64,000 nt of DNA from contig NZ_CP064781.1 of the NCBI RefSeq assembly GCF_016858125.1, positions 2,861,501-2,925,500 of the forward strand. Direction: 5' to 3'. The translations under genes and the position numbers were made by a program. The notes under the pieces are model-generated. The model did no database searches. It saw nothing but the letters and a program-made list of their open reading frames with translations, and was not told the origin of the DNA. This document shows, one piece after another, positions 11,040-19,023 of this stretch. Each line of letters starts with the position of its first letter. Position 1 is the first letter of the stretch. The DNA is from Azospira restricta (lineage in GTDB: Bacteria > Pseudomonadota > Gammaproteobacteria > Burkholderiales > Rhodocyclaceae).

Positions 11040-11087
11040 CCGGACGCCGCGCCGTGCTGCCCGCCCCCGACTTCGACGAGCCCGCGC

Positions 11088-11819
11088 ATGGACCCGCAAG
11101 CCCCGCTGCCCGCCGCCCGCCCCTGCCCCGCCTGCCGGGCACCGATGCGCACGCATGCCTTCGCGCGCCAAGTGCACGGCGAGGTCGGCCTCGACCTCTG
11201 CTTCGCCTGCCAGGGCATCTGGTTCGACGGCTTCGAGAGCACGCAGCTGGCGCCCGCCGGCGTCCTCGACCTCTTCCGCCTGCTGCACGAACACCACAAT
11301 GAGCCGCGCCTGTCCTGGCCGGCGGCGCTGCACTGCCCGGTCTGCCGGGAGCGGCTGATCCACGGCCTGGACCGCACCAGGAACGGCCACTTCTCCTACC
11401 ACCGCTGCCCGCAGCAGCATGGCCGCTTCAATTCCTTCTCGGCGTTCATGATGGAGAAGGGCTTCGTCCGCCAGCTGAACGGCGCCGAGATCGCCGACCT
11501 CGCGCGCCGGGTGCAGACGATCCGCTGCTCGGGCTGCGGCGCACCGGTGGACATCCGCCGCGACAACGCCTGCGCGCATTGCCGAGCGCCGATCGTGATC
11601 CTCGACCCGGACGCCGTCGCCAAGGCACTCGACGATTTCGGGACACGCGCCAGAAAGCAGACGCAGGTCGACCCGCTCGCCTACGCCGACGCGCTGCTCG
11701 CCAACGAGCGCCTGAAAGCGCAGGCGGCACGCGAGCGGCAGCGCAGCCGCATCGATGCCGACCTCGGCGATCTGGTGATCGAGGGCGCCGAGGCGCTGTG
11801 GAACCTGCTCCGGCGCTGA
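11088..11819 (+). CDS. Zinc-ribbon (zf-TFIIB type) protein of unknown function
   Basis: A 243-residue protein with three cysteine-pair zinc sites: CPACRAPM with LCFACQGIWFD (residues about 11-47), CPVCRERL with HRCPQQHGRF (about 83-110), and IRCSGCGAPVDI with ACAHCRAPI (about 144-170). The first site has the zf-TFIIB-like GIWFD signature. The C-terminal part is charged and helical. There is no signal peptide or membrane segment. Such proteins are common in proteobacteria but no function is established. It lies 95 bases after lplT on the same strand, with a hairpin between them. Confidence 0.82.
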   Translation: MDPQAPLPAARPCPACRAPMRTHAFARQVHGEVGLDLCFACQGIWFDGFESTQLAPAGVLDLFRLLHEHHNEPRLSWPAALHCPVCRERLIHGLDRTRNGHFSYHRCPQQHGRFNSFSAFMMEKGFVRQLNGAEIADLARRVQTIRCSGCGAPVDIRRDNACAHCRAPIVILDPDAVAKALDDFGTRARKQTQVDPLAYADALLANERLKAQAARERQRSRIDADLGDLVIEGAEALWNLLRR

Positions 11820-11852
11820 TCGCACCGTTGCCCGCGGACGGGGCGCACCGCC

Positions 11853-11881
11853 TTGCGGCGAATTTATGAACGTCGTATAGT
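11853..11881 (+). promoter_or_regulatory. Predicted sigma-70 promoter of the tetR operon
   Basis: TTGCGG (11853-11858) and TATAGT (11876-11881) are separated by 17 bases, giving a good -10 and a weak -35. The start codon of the TetR gene is 35 bases downstream. The -10 hexamer lies inside the palindrome at 11868-11895, an arrangement that would let a bound repressor block RNA polymerase. Confidence 0.6.
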
Positions 11882-11895
11882 TTTATACGTCGTTC
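11868..11895. promoter_or_regulatory. Candidate TetR operator (28-bp imperfect palindrome)
   Basis: Twelve-base arms, GAACGTCGTATA and TATACGTCGTTC, flank GTTT. Eleven of twelve arm positions are complementary, with one mismatch at the sixth base of each arm. It is AT-richer than its surroundings, overlaps the predicted -10, and sits just upstream of a TetR-family gene. This strongly suggests autoregulation and control of the coupled downstream enzyme gene. Confidence 0.7.
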
Positions 11896-11916
11896 AATTT
11901 CAGCCCGAAGGCCGCC

Positions 11917-12540
11917 ATGTTCTTCCCCCCGCCCGCCGCCGATCCCTCACGCCGCGACCGCAAACGCCAGGAAACCAGCGCCCGCATCGTCGCCGCCGCC
12001 TTCGAACTGTTCGCGCGCAACGGCTACGAAACGGTGACGATGGAGCAGATCGCCGCCGCCGCCGATGTCGCCAAGGCCACGCTCTACGCCTATTTCCCGG
12101 TCAAGGAGGCGATCGTCCGCGAGCGTTTCCACGCCGACCTCGCCGCCGCGGCGCCGGCGGTGCAGGCCGAACTGGCGCAGCTGCCGACCGCCGTCGCCCG
12201 CCTGCGTCGCCTGCTCGAACTCGCCGCCGCCTACGACGAGCGCCAGCGCGGCTACCTGCGGCCCTACCTGCAATTCCGGCTGAGCCGCCCGCTCGTTCCC
12301 GAGCGCGAGCGCAGCGGCTTCGAGCGCGTGTTCGCGGCGCTCATCGCCGACGCGCAGGCGCGCGGAGAAATCGCCGCGACGCCGCCGGCCGCGCAGCTCG
12401 CCCACTACCTGCAGTTCCTGCATCTCGGCGCGCTGGTGCGCTGGCTGGACGAAGGCGGCGAGGCCGACGGCCGCCTCGTCGGCGAATTCGCCGCGATGCT
12501 CGACCTCTTCCTGCACGGCGTCACCGGAGCGCCACGATGA
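11917..12540 (+). CDS. TetR/AcrR family transcriptional regulator
   Basis: A 207-residue repressor-type regulator. The helix-turn-helix is at residues about 15-65 (IVAAAFELFARNGYETVTME and AAADVAKATLYAYFPVKEAI), followed by a variable ligand-binding helical domain. It is preceded by a promoter with an overlapping palindrome, so it probably represses its own operon. Its TGA overlaps the start of the downstream PEP-synthase/rifampicin-phosphotransferase-like gene in an ATGA, so both proteins are made from one message. The inducer is unknown; a small antibiotic-like or aromatic ligand would fit the partner but is not shown. Confidence 0.93.
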   Translation: MFFPPPAADPSRRDRKRQETSARIVAAAFELFARNGYETVTMEQIAAAADVAKATLYAYFPVKEAIVRERFHADLAAAAPAVQAELAQLPTAVARLRRLLELAAAYDERQRGYLRPYLQFRLSRPLVPERERSGFERVFAALIADAQARGEIAATPPAAQLAHYLQFLHLGALVRWLDEGGEADGRLVGEFAAMLDLFLHGVTGAPR

Positions 12541-15152
12541 GCGCCGGCCGCCTGCTCGATTTCGACGCCGCCGCCGACGCCGGCGCCGGGCTGGCCGGCG
12601 GCAAGGGCACCACGCTCGGCCGCCTGCGCCGCTACGGCCTGCCGGTGCCGGCCGGCTTCGTCGTCGCCAGCACCGCCTACGCCGACTTCTTCGCCGCCGA
12701 CCTGCACGCTGCGGCCAAGGCCGCCGGCCACGAGGCCGACGCCCTCGCCGCGCTGCGCCGGCGCATCGCCGCCAAGCCGCTGCCGGCAGCGCTGAGCGAG
12801 GCGCTCGCCGACGAACTCCGGCGCCGCGGCTGGGAAACGACGCCGCTCGCCGTGCGCTCGTCGGCGCCGATGGAGGATTCGCGCCGCGCCTCCTTCGCCG
12901 GCATCCACCACAGCGTGCTCAACGTCGCCGGCGCCGCCGCGCTGGCCGACGCCGTGCGCGCCGTCTGGGCCTCGCTGTGGACGCCGCAGGCGGTCGCCTA
13001 CCGCACCCGCCTCGAGCTGCCGCCCGCAGCCGCGGCGATGGCCGTGGTGGTGATGCCGCTGCTCGCCGCGCGCAGCGCCGGCGTCGCCTTCAGCTGCGAC
13101 CCGGCCAGCGGCCGCGACGACCGCCTCGTCGTCAGCGCCGTGCGCGGTCTCGGCGAAGCGCTGGTCGGCGGGCTGGAAGCCGGCGAGGAGATCGTCGTCG
13201 GCGAGGATTGCTTCGACGAGCGCATCGCCATCCTCTCCCGGCGCCCGGCACGGCAGCGCAGCGCGATCGTCGCCGACGCCGCCGGCGGCACGCGGCAGCA
13301 GGCCTGCGCCGACGGCGGCGAGATCCTCACCGACGCCGACGCGCTGGCGCTCGCCGCGCTGGTGCGCGACGCCGCCAACGCGCTCGACTTCGCCGAACCG
13401 TGGTTCGACCTCGAATGGGTGCAGGACGACACCGGTTTCCACCTCGTCCAGGCGCGGCCGGTCACCGCCCGGCCGTGGCACACCTACCCCGGCCTCGCCG
13501 GCCAGCACGCCATCTGGACCAACGGCAACACCCGCGACGTGGTACCGCAGCCGGTCAACGCCGCCGACTGGGCGAGCATGCGGCGGCTGATCAACCTCTA
13601 CCTCGAGCAGGGCTACCGCCTCGCCGGCTACCCGCTGCTGCCCGGCGCACAGCGCGGCGCGCTGTTCTCCGGTCGGCTCTACCTCAACGTCTCCTTCATC
13701 CAGTGGGAAGGCTTCGACGCGCTCGGCGTCAGCCCGCAGGCGATGAACGCGCTGCTCGGCGGCCATCACGCCGAAATCGCCGTGCCGACCGTGCGCTGGC
13801 GCGACCGCCTGCGCCGGATCGGTCGCCTCGTGCGCTACCTCGCCGGCGTCGCCGGCCGCCGCCGGCACGGCCGCGCGCAGGCCGCCGCCGCCTTCGCCGA
13901 TTGCCGGCGCTGGCGCAGCGAGGACCTTGCCGCCTTGCCCGACACCGCGCTCGGCGAGCGCCTGCGCTCCCTGTTCGCCCACGTACGCCGCCAGGATGGC
14001 CTGCAATTCCTGCAGGGGTCGAGCGGCGGCAATCTGCACACCCTGCTCGAAGCGGTCGACAAGGAATTCCCGGGCGAAGGCCAGGCGCTGGTCGCCGCGC
14101 TGATGGCCGGGCAGGAGGCGAGCGTCAGCGCGCAGCAGGGCTACGACCTGGTCGGCCTCGCCCGCATCGCCGACGCCGAGCCGGCGGTGCGCGACTGGCT
14201 GCGCGCCGGCGCGCCGCACGATCCCGGCCGGCTGCCGGCGGACTCTCCCTTCCGCGCCGCGCTCGCCGCTTTCCTCGACCGCCACGGCCACCGCGGCGTC
14301 TACGAGAGCTACCTGCGCTCGCCGCGCTGGCGCGAGAATCCGGCCTGGCTGCTCAGCACCCTCGCCGACCTCGCCGGCGTGGACACGGCCGCGCTGGCGG
14401 CACGCCAACAGGCCGCCGCCGATGCCGCCTGGCAGCGGCTGCGCGCGCGGCTGCCGCGCTGGCGACTGGCGCTGCTGCGCAAGCTGGTCGAGGGCGCGAT
14501 CGCCGACGGCAACGACCGCGAACTGGCGCGCAGCGCCTTCACCGCCTACAGCGAGGTCGGCCGCCGCCTGCTGCTGGAGGCCGGCCGCCGCCTCCGCGAA
14601 CGCGGGGCGCTGGATGCCGCCGACGGCGTTTTCCACCTGCTGCCCGGCGAGCTGTGCGCCGCGCTGGCCGGCACGCTGCCCGCCGCCGCGCTGCGCGCGC
14701 GCATCGCCGGCCGCGCCGTCCGCTTCGCCGAATGGACGGCGGCGCCGGCGCCCGACGTGGTCATCGACGGCGCCGCCGGCATCGCCGAGACCTTCGCCGA
14801 CGACAGCGCCGCAACGATCGACGCCGACGGCCGCGTCTGGCGCGGCGTCGCCGTCGGCACCGGTTGCGGCGAAGGCGTCGCGCGCCTGATCGACCATCCC
14901 GAGGCCGGGCACCGTCTCGCCCCCGGCGAAATCCTCGTCGCCCCCTCGACCGATCCGGCGTGGACGCCGCTCTTCCTGAAGGCCGGCGGGCTGGTGATGG
15001 AGACCGGCGGCTACCTGTCGCACGGGGCAACGGTCGCGCGCGAGTTCGGCATCCCGGCGGTGGTGAACCTGCCCGGCATCCGCGGCGCGCTCGCCGACGG
15101 CCGGCGCGTGCGCGTCGACGGCCTCGCCGGCCGCGTCGAATTCCTCGACTGA
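12537..15152 (+). CDS. PEP-synthase/rifampicin-phosphotransferase-like dikinase
   Basis: An 871-residue enzyme with dikinase layout. An N-terminal ATP-grasp/PPDK domain (about 1-310) contains GGKGTTLGRLRRYGLPVPAG, LAVRSSAPMEDSRRASFAGI and WFDLEWVQDD. A long middle region (about 320-760) follows. The C-terminal phosphohistidine domain carries the catalytic histidine in METGGYLSHGATVAREFGIP near residue 830. The order ATP-grasp, variable substrate domain, swivelling His domain is that of rifampicin phosphotransferase (Rph) and differs from classical PEP synthase, which has the His domain in the middle and a PEP barrel at the end. The substrate cannot be deduced. It is coupled to its TetR regulator by an ATGA overlap. 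Confidence 0.85.
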   Translation: MSAGRLLDFDAAADAGAGLAGGKGTTLGRLRRYGLPVPAGFVVASTAYADFFAADLHAAAKAAGHEADALAALRRRIAAKPLPAALSEALADELRRRGWETTPLAVRSSAPMEDSRRASFAGIHHSVLNVAGAAALADAVRAVWASLWTPQAVAYRTRLELPPAAAAMAVVVMPLLAARSAGVAFSCDPASGRDDRLVVSAVRGLGEALVGGLEAGEEIVVGEDCFDERIAILSRRPARQRSAIVADAAGGTRQQACADGGEILTDADALALAALVRDAANALDFAEPWFDLEWVQDDTGFHLVQARPVTARPWHTYPGLAGQHAIWTNGNTRDVVPQPVNAADWASMRRLINLYLEQGYRLAGYPLLPGAQRGALFSGRLYLNVSFIQWEGFDALGVSPQAMNALLGGHHAEIAVPTVRWRDRLRRIGRLVRYLAGVAGRRRHGRAQAAAAFADCRRWRSEDLAALPDTALGERLRSLFAHVRRQDGLQFLQGSSGGNLHTLLEAVDKEFPGEGQALVAALMAGQEASVSAQQGYDLVGLARIADAEPAVRDWLRAGAPHDPGRLPADSPFRAALAAFLDRHGHRGVYESYLRSPRWRENPAWLLSTLADLAGVDTAALAARQQAAADAAWQRLRARLPRWRLALLRKLVEGAIADGNDRELARSAFTAYSEVGRRLLLEAGRRLRERGALDAADGVFHLLPGELCAALAGTLPAAALRARIAGRAVRFAEWTAAPAPDVVIDGAAGIAETFADDSAATIDADGRVWRGVAVGTGCGEGVARLIDHPEAGHRLAPGEILVAPSTDPAWTPLFLKAGGLVMETGGYLSHGATVAREFGIPAVVNLPGIRGALADGRRVRVDGLAGRVEFLD

Positions 15153-15226
15153 AGCATGGCCGGCTTGTCTTCGCCCGGGCGGCGGGACGAAAATGACGGG
15201 ATACTAATATTCCAGCGAACCCCGCC

Positions 15227-16672
15227 ATGAGCGAAGAAAGCCAGTTTTTCCGTCCTGTCCGCGATTTCTGCCAGCGCGCGGTCGTCACCTGCGCGCCCGA
15301 CGCGCCGCTGGTCGATGCCGTCGCCGTCATGCGCGAGCGCAACATCTCCAGCCTGGTCGTCGTCGAGGACGGCAAGCCGGTCGGCATCTTCACCGACCGC
15401 GACCTGCGCAACAAGGTGGTCGCTGCCGGCCTCGGCCCGGCGGCGCTGCGCGTGCGCCAGATCATGAGCGCGCCGCTCGCCGTCGTCGGCGAGGAGACGC
15501 TGCTCTACCAGGCGCTCTCCGAAATGTCGCAGCGACAGGTCCACCGCCTCGGCGTCGTCGACGCCGGCGGCCGCCTCGCCGGCATCGTCACCGACACCGA
15601 CATCCTCCGCCTGCAGGCGCACTCGCCGCAGCAGCTGGTCCAGGACATCGAGAAGGCGCAGCACCTCGACGCGCTGCAGGCGGTGCACGGCCGCATCCAG
15701 GAACTGGTGCAGCACCTCGCCGGCACCGGCATGGGCATCCGCGACCTCGTCCGCCTGATCGCCCACCTCAACGACCGGATCGCGCTGCGCCTGATCGGCC
15801 TCCTGCACGCGCAGGGCTTCGCCGACCTCGACCCCGACAGCTTCGCCTTCCTCGCGCTCGGCAGCGAAGGGCGCGGCGAGCAGACGCTGGCCACCGACCA
15901 GGACAACGCGATCGTCTATGCCGACGACCTGCCGCCGGCGACGGTGACGCGCATCGCGGAATTCTCGCAGGCGCTGAGCGACGGCCTGATCACGATCGGC
16001 GTTCCCGCCTGCCCGGGCGGGATCATGGCCAAGAACGCCGCGTGGCGGAAAAGCCTCGGCGAATGGAAGAACAGGATCGCCGGCTGGATGGCGACGCCGG
16101 TACCGGAAAACATCCTCGCCTGCAGCACCTTCCTCGACCTGCGCACGGTCTACGGCAACCCCGCCTTCGAGCCGGCGCTGAAGGAGCAGATCTACGCCTC
16201 GTCGGCGGCGAACCGGCTGTTCCTGATGCGCATGGTCGAGAACGGCCTGCGCTTCACGCCGCCGCTCGGCTGGTTCGGCCGGATCAAGGGCGAGCGCGAC
16301 GGCGAGCACTCGGGCCAGCTGGAGATCAAGAAGGCCGGCATCTTCGCCGTCACCGACGGCATCAAGGCGCTGGCGATCCAGCATCGGCTGCTCACCGGCA
16401 GCACCGCCCAGCGCCTCGACGCGCTCGCCGCCGCCGGCGTGCTGAAGGCGGCGGACGCCGAGGACCTCGCCGAGGCCTTCGCCTTCCTCGTCCAGCTGCG
16501 CCTGCGCAGCCAGGTCGAGGACATCCGCGAGGGCCGCGCGCCCGACAACTACATCCCGCTCGAGCGCCTCAACGCAATGCAGCAGGGGCGGCTGAAGATC
16601 GCGCTGGCCAGCGTCGACAACTTCCAGAGCTTCCTCCGCCACCATTTCGAGCTGCACCTGGTGCGCAGCTGA
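15227..16672 (+). CDS. CBS-pair DUF294 putative nucleotidyltransferase
   Basis: A 481-residue cytoplasmic protein. Two CBS motifs (residues about 15-135: VDAVAVMRERNISSLVVVED and QALSEMSQRQVHRLGVVDAG) should bind adenosine nucleotides. A DUF294 nucleotidyltransferase-like domain follows, with GSEGRGEQTLATDQDNAIVY near residue 210, the GS and DxD-like residues of the Pol-beta fold, and a C-terminal substrate-binding domain (about 340-480). The family resembles the GlnD uridylyltransferase core, but its targets are unknown. It has its own gap of 74 bases from the dikinase-like gene and may be a separate unit. Confidence 0.87.
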   Translation: MSEESQFFRPVRDFCQRAVVTCAPDAPLVDAVAVMRERNISSLVVVEDGKPVGIFTDRDLRNKVVAAGLGPAALRVRQIMSAPLAVVGEETLLYQALSEMSQRQVHRLGVVDAGGRLAGIVTDTDILRLQAHSPQQLVQDIEKAQHLDALQAVHGRIQELVQHLAGTGMGIRDLVRLIAHLNDRIALRLIGLLHAQGFADLDPDSFAFLALGSEGRGEQTLATDQDNAIVYADDLPPATVTRIAEFSQALSDGLITIGVPACPGGIMAKNAAWRKSLGEWKNRIAGWMATPVPENILACSTFLDLRTVYGNPAFEPALKEQIYASSAANRLFLMRMVENGLRFTPPLGWFGRIKGERDGEHSGQLEIKKAGIFAVTDGIKALAIQHRLLTGSTAQRLDALAAAGVLKAADAEDLAEAFAFLVQLRLRSQVEDIREGRAPDNYIPLERLNAMQQGRLKIALASVDNFQSFLRHHFELHLVRS

Positions 16673-16756
16673 GCCGCCGCGGCGTCATGCCGCGTTCATG
16701 GCACGGTCACAAACGGCTGCCAGCATGCGGGTACCCCAGCCACGAAGGAGTGCCCG

Positions 16757-16981
16757 ATGAACGACCGCAACGCCCCCTGCACCGCCTGCTTCGCCGACGG
16801 CAGCCGCCCGCAATGCCGGGTCTTCGACAGCAGCGGCGGCGCGCTGACGATCTACAGCGGGCTGCACGCCAGCGGCCGCTTCGCCGCGATGTGCCTGCAG
16901 GCCGACGGCCGCTACCGCGTCTGCCACGAAGCGGAACGCGCCGCAGTCGTCCTGCCGCCGCCCCAGGCCCGCGCCGCCTGA
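16757..16981 (+). CDS. Small cysteine-containing hypothetical protein
   Basis: A 74-residue protein with an excellent ribosome-binding site (AAGGAG, six bases before the ATG). It contains a CxxC (CTAC, residues 8-11) and further cysteines at about 20, 48 and 56, so metal binding is possible. There is no signal peptide or membrane helix. It resembles no family I can name. It follows the CBS-DUF294 gene by 84 bases and converges with the CYTH-CHAD gene, with six bases between the stop codons. Confidence 0.7.
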   Translation: MNDRNAPCTACFADGSRPQCRVFDSSGGALTIYSGLHASGRFAAMCLQADGRYRVCHEAERAAVVLPPPQARAA

Positions 16982-16987
16982 TCGGCG

Positions 16988-18472
16988 TTAGCGGCGCCGC
17001 CTGCGCCGCCGCGGCAGCGGCGCCCGCACCAGGCCGGACAGCGCATCCGGCAGCCGCGCGTGCAGCAGTGCGGCGCGCCCGGCGAACCAGGCAGCGAGCT
17101 GCGCGTCGGCGGGCAGGCGACATTCGGCGAGCAGCGCCTCGGCGACGTGGAGATCGTTCAATTCGCCGAGCAGCGCCTGCACCTTCGCAGCGGCCGCGAG
17201 CAGCCGCCGTTGCCGCCGGCGGCGGAATAGCGGCGCAAAGAATTCGAGCGCGTAGCGCAGGTGCTTGGTCGCGATGCGCAGCCGGTGCAGCGCCGCCGGG
17301 TCCCGCCCCGCGGCCGCCGCCAGCCGCGCCACGCGACGGCTCAGCCGGCGCACCCGCGCCGCCGCGAACGCGGCCAGCGTCGGCGTCGCCGCCGGCTCGG
17401 CCAGGGCATGCAGCGCCGCCGAGAATTCGAGGACGAGACGGCCGGCGAGCGGTGCCGCGAGCGCCGTCCGCAACGCCCGCCGCGAACGCCGGCGCTGCCG
17501 CTCGGCACGTGCCGCCAGCGTCGCCAGCGACGGATGCCCGGGGCAGCCCGCGGACAGCGACGGCAGCGTCTGCGTAATGAAGACGTCGCGGTTGCGCGCC
17601 TCGCCCAGCGTCTGCCCGAACCACTGCCAGGCAGGCTCGAACAGCGCGCGGAAATCGGCGGGCAGGAACGGCCGCCACAGGCGCATCGCCGAGCGCAGCC
17701 GGCGCACCGCGACGCGCGCCTGGTGCAGGAATTCCGGATCGTCGCCGGCACCGGCGCCGTCCATGTTGCGCAGCAGCTGCTCGACGCAGTCGAAGGCCAG
17801 CGCGCGGAAGGCCGCGAGCGGCGTCATCCGCGCATCGAGCGGCGACAGGCCGGCATGCACCGGCTGCGCGACTTCGTTGCGGAACAGCCGGTAGCCGCGC
17901 TCGGCCTTGCTCGCCGCCGCCGGCGACAGCGGCAGCCCGGCCTGCAGCGCGCGCGCCAGGTCGAACAGCGCGGAAATCGGCCCGGCGAGCAGCTCCAGTT
18001 CGACCTCGCAGATCGCCTCGGCGCGCTCGCCGTGGCGGATGCTGCCGCGGTCGAGCGCGAGCTCGATCTCGACGCCCGGCGCCGGCGCCAGCAGCCAGGT
18101 GTCGCGCACGAAATCGGTGACGAAGGCCGGCTGCAGCGCCGGCGTCAGCGCTTCCAGCCGCCGGCGCAGGCGCTTGTCGTCGACGTGCGAGAAATCGAAG
18201 GCGTCCGGCTTGCTCGCCGCCTCCCACTCGCTGCGCCGCGCCAGCCCGCCGGCGGCCGGCTCGGCGCTCTTCACCGTCAGCAGCCAGCCGCGCGCGGTGC
18301 GCCGGTGGCGCAGCGCGATGCCGGCCCGCCACAGGTCGAGGTCGGCGGTGTCGTAGTAGCAGTTGTGCAGGCGCTGGCGCACCGGCGGCGTCGCGGCGAG
18401 CAGCGGATGGCGGCGCAGGCGGGCGGCGGCGGCGGCGGGCAGCGCCAGCTTCAGTTCGGTTTCGACGGCCAT
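16988..18472 (-). CDS. CYTH-CHAD domain protein (inorganic triphosphatase-like)
   Basis: A 494-residue protein joining two domains. The CYTH domain (about 1-200) opens with the ExExK signature (ETELKL), which binds triphosphate and divalent metal; relatives such as E. coli YgiF hydrolyse inorganic triphosphate. The CHAD domain (about 215-490) is an all-helical, histidine/arginine-rich module (FLHQARVAVRRLRSAMRLW, LHRLRIATKHLRYALEFF) known to associate with polyphosphate. It lies 19 bases downstream of the FlK-like thioesterase gene on the same strand, so it may be read from the same message, although no metabolic link is obvious. Confidence 0.92.
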   Translation of the reverse strand: MAVETELKLALPAAAAARLRRHPLLAATPPVRQRLHNCYYDTADLDLWRAGIALRHRRTARGWLLTVKSAEPAAGGLARRSEWEAASKPDAFDFSHVDDKRLRRRLEALTPALQPAFVTDFVRDTWLLAPAPGVEIELALDRGSIRHGERAEAICEVELELLAGPISALFDLARALQAGLPLSPAAASKAERGYRLFRNEVAQPVHAGLSPLDARMTPLAAFRALAFDCVEQLLRNMDGAGAGDDPEFLHQARVAVRRLRSAMRLWRPFLPADFRALFEPAWQWFGQTLGEARNRDVFITQTLPSLSAGCPGHPSLATLAARAERQRRRSRRALRTALAAPLAGRLVLEFSAALHALAEPAATPTLAAFAAARVRRLSRRVARLAAAAGRDPAALHRLRIATKHLRYALEFFAPLFRRRRQRRLLAAAAKVQALLGELNDLHVAEALLAECRLPADAQLAAWFAGRAALLHARLPDALSGLVRAPLPRRRRRRR

Positions 18473-18491
18473 GGCGGGGCGTGCCGGGGAC

Positions 18492-18914
18492 TCAGGCCCG
18501 CTCCCGCTTGCCGCCCAGGCGGGCGTCGAACTTCGCCTTGTCGATCACGAAGCGCTCGTGCCGGCCGCGCGAGATCAGGTCGACGCCGTCGTGCGCCTCG
18601 ACCGCGAAAACGAGTTTCTTGCCCTCGACCGCGAGCAGCTCGACCGTCGCCGTCACCTCCATCCCCGGCGGTGTCGCCGCCTCGTGGCTGACGTCGATGT
18701 GGGTGCCGACGGTCTGCTCGCGCGGCCAGTCGAGGTGCGGGTTGATCGCGCGGATGCAGGCCCATTCGAGGAGGCCGACGAGGAAGCCGGTGGCGAACAC
18801 CTCCGGCATCGCGACGAATTCCTCGGCCTCCGGATACAGCGCCGGCACGGTCTTCGAGGCGGGGACGCGGAAGCGGTGGGTGTAGACGATTCCGGGCTTG
18901 AGCGTTTCCTTCAT
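18492..18914 (-). CDS. FlK-like hotdog-fold acyl-CoA thioesterase
   Basis: A 140-residue hotdog-fold protein related to fluoroacetyl-CoA thioesterase FlK. The FlK-type catalytic pattern is visible: ATGFLVGLLEWACI, holding the glutamate, and THIDVSHEAATPPG, holding the histidine. It should hydrolyse a small acyl-CoA. The ATG at 18914 is preferred over the one at 18923, because the AGGAG at 18924-18928 touches the first ATG but lies nine bases from the second. It follows the decarboxylase and aldehyde dehydrogenase genes by 109 bases, so phenylacetyl-CoA or another acyl-CoA from that pathway is a reasonable but unproved substrate. Confidence 0.82.
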   Translation of the reverse strand: MKETLKPGIVYTHRFRVPASKTVPALYPEAEEFVAMPEVFATGFLVGLLEWACIRAINPHLDWPREQTVGTHIDVSHEAATPPGMEVTATVELLAVEGKKLVFAVEAHDGVDLISRGRHERFVIDKAKFDARLGGKRERA

Positions 18915-18923
18915 GAACGGCAT

Positions 18924-18928
18924 CTCCT
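18924..18928 (-). promoter_or_regulatory. Ribosome-binding site that decides the FlK-like start
   Basis: AGGAG on the minus strand abuts the ATG at 18923 with no spacer, which is too close for initiation. It lies nine bases from the ATG at 18914. The shorter protein is therefore annotated. Confidence 0.65.
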
Positions 18929-19023
18929 GTGCGAGGGGCTCTCCTGCCGCGCGCGGAACGGCGCGGCCGAGGGAGCGATTGTCGCCCAGGAGCGGCGCGC
19001 GGGGAACCGGCAGCGGCCGCCGT

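Noticed and set aside
11002-11060. Intrinsic terminator for lplT
   Set aside because: The hairpin is strong but no U-tract follows; listed as a repeat or hairpin instead.
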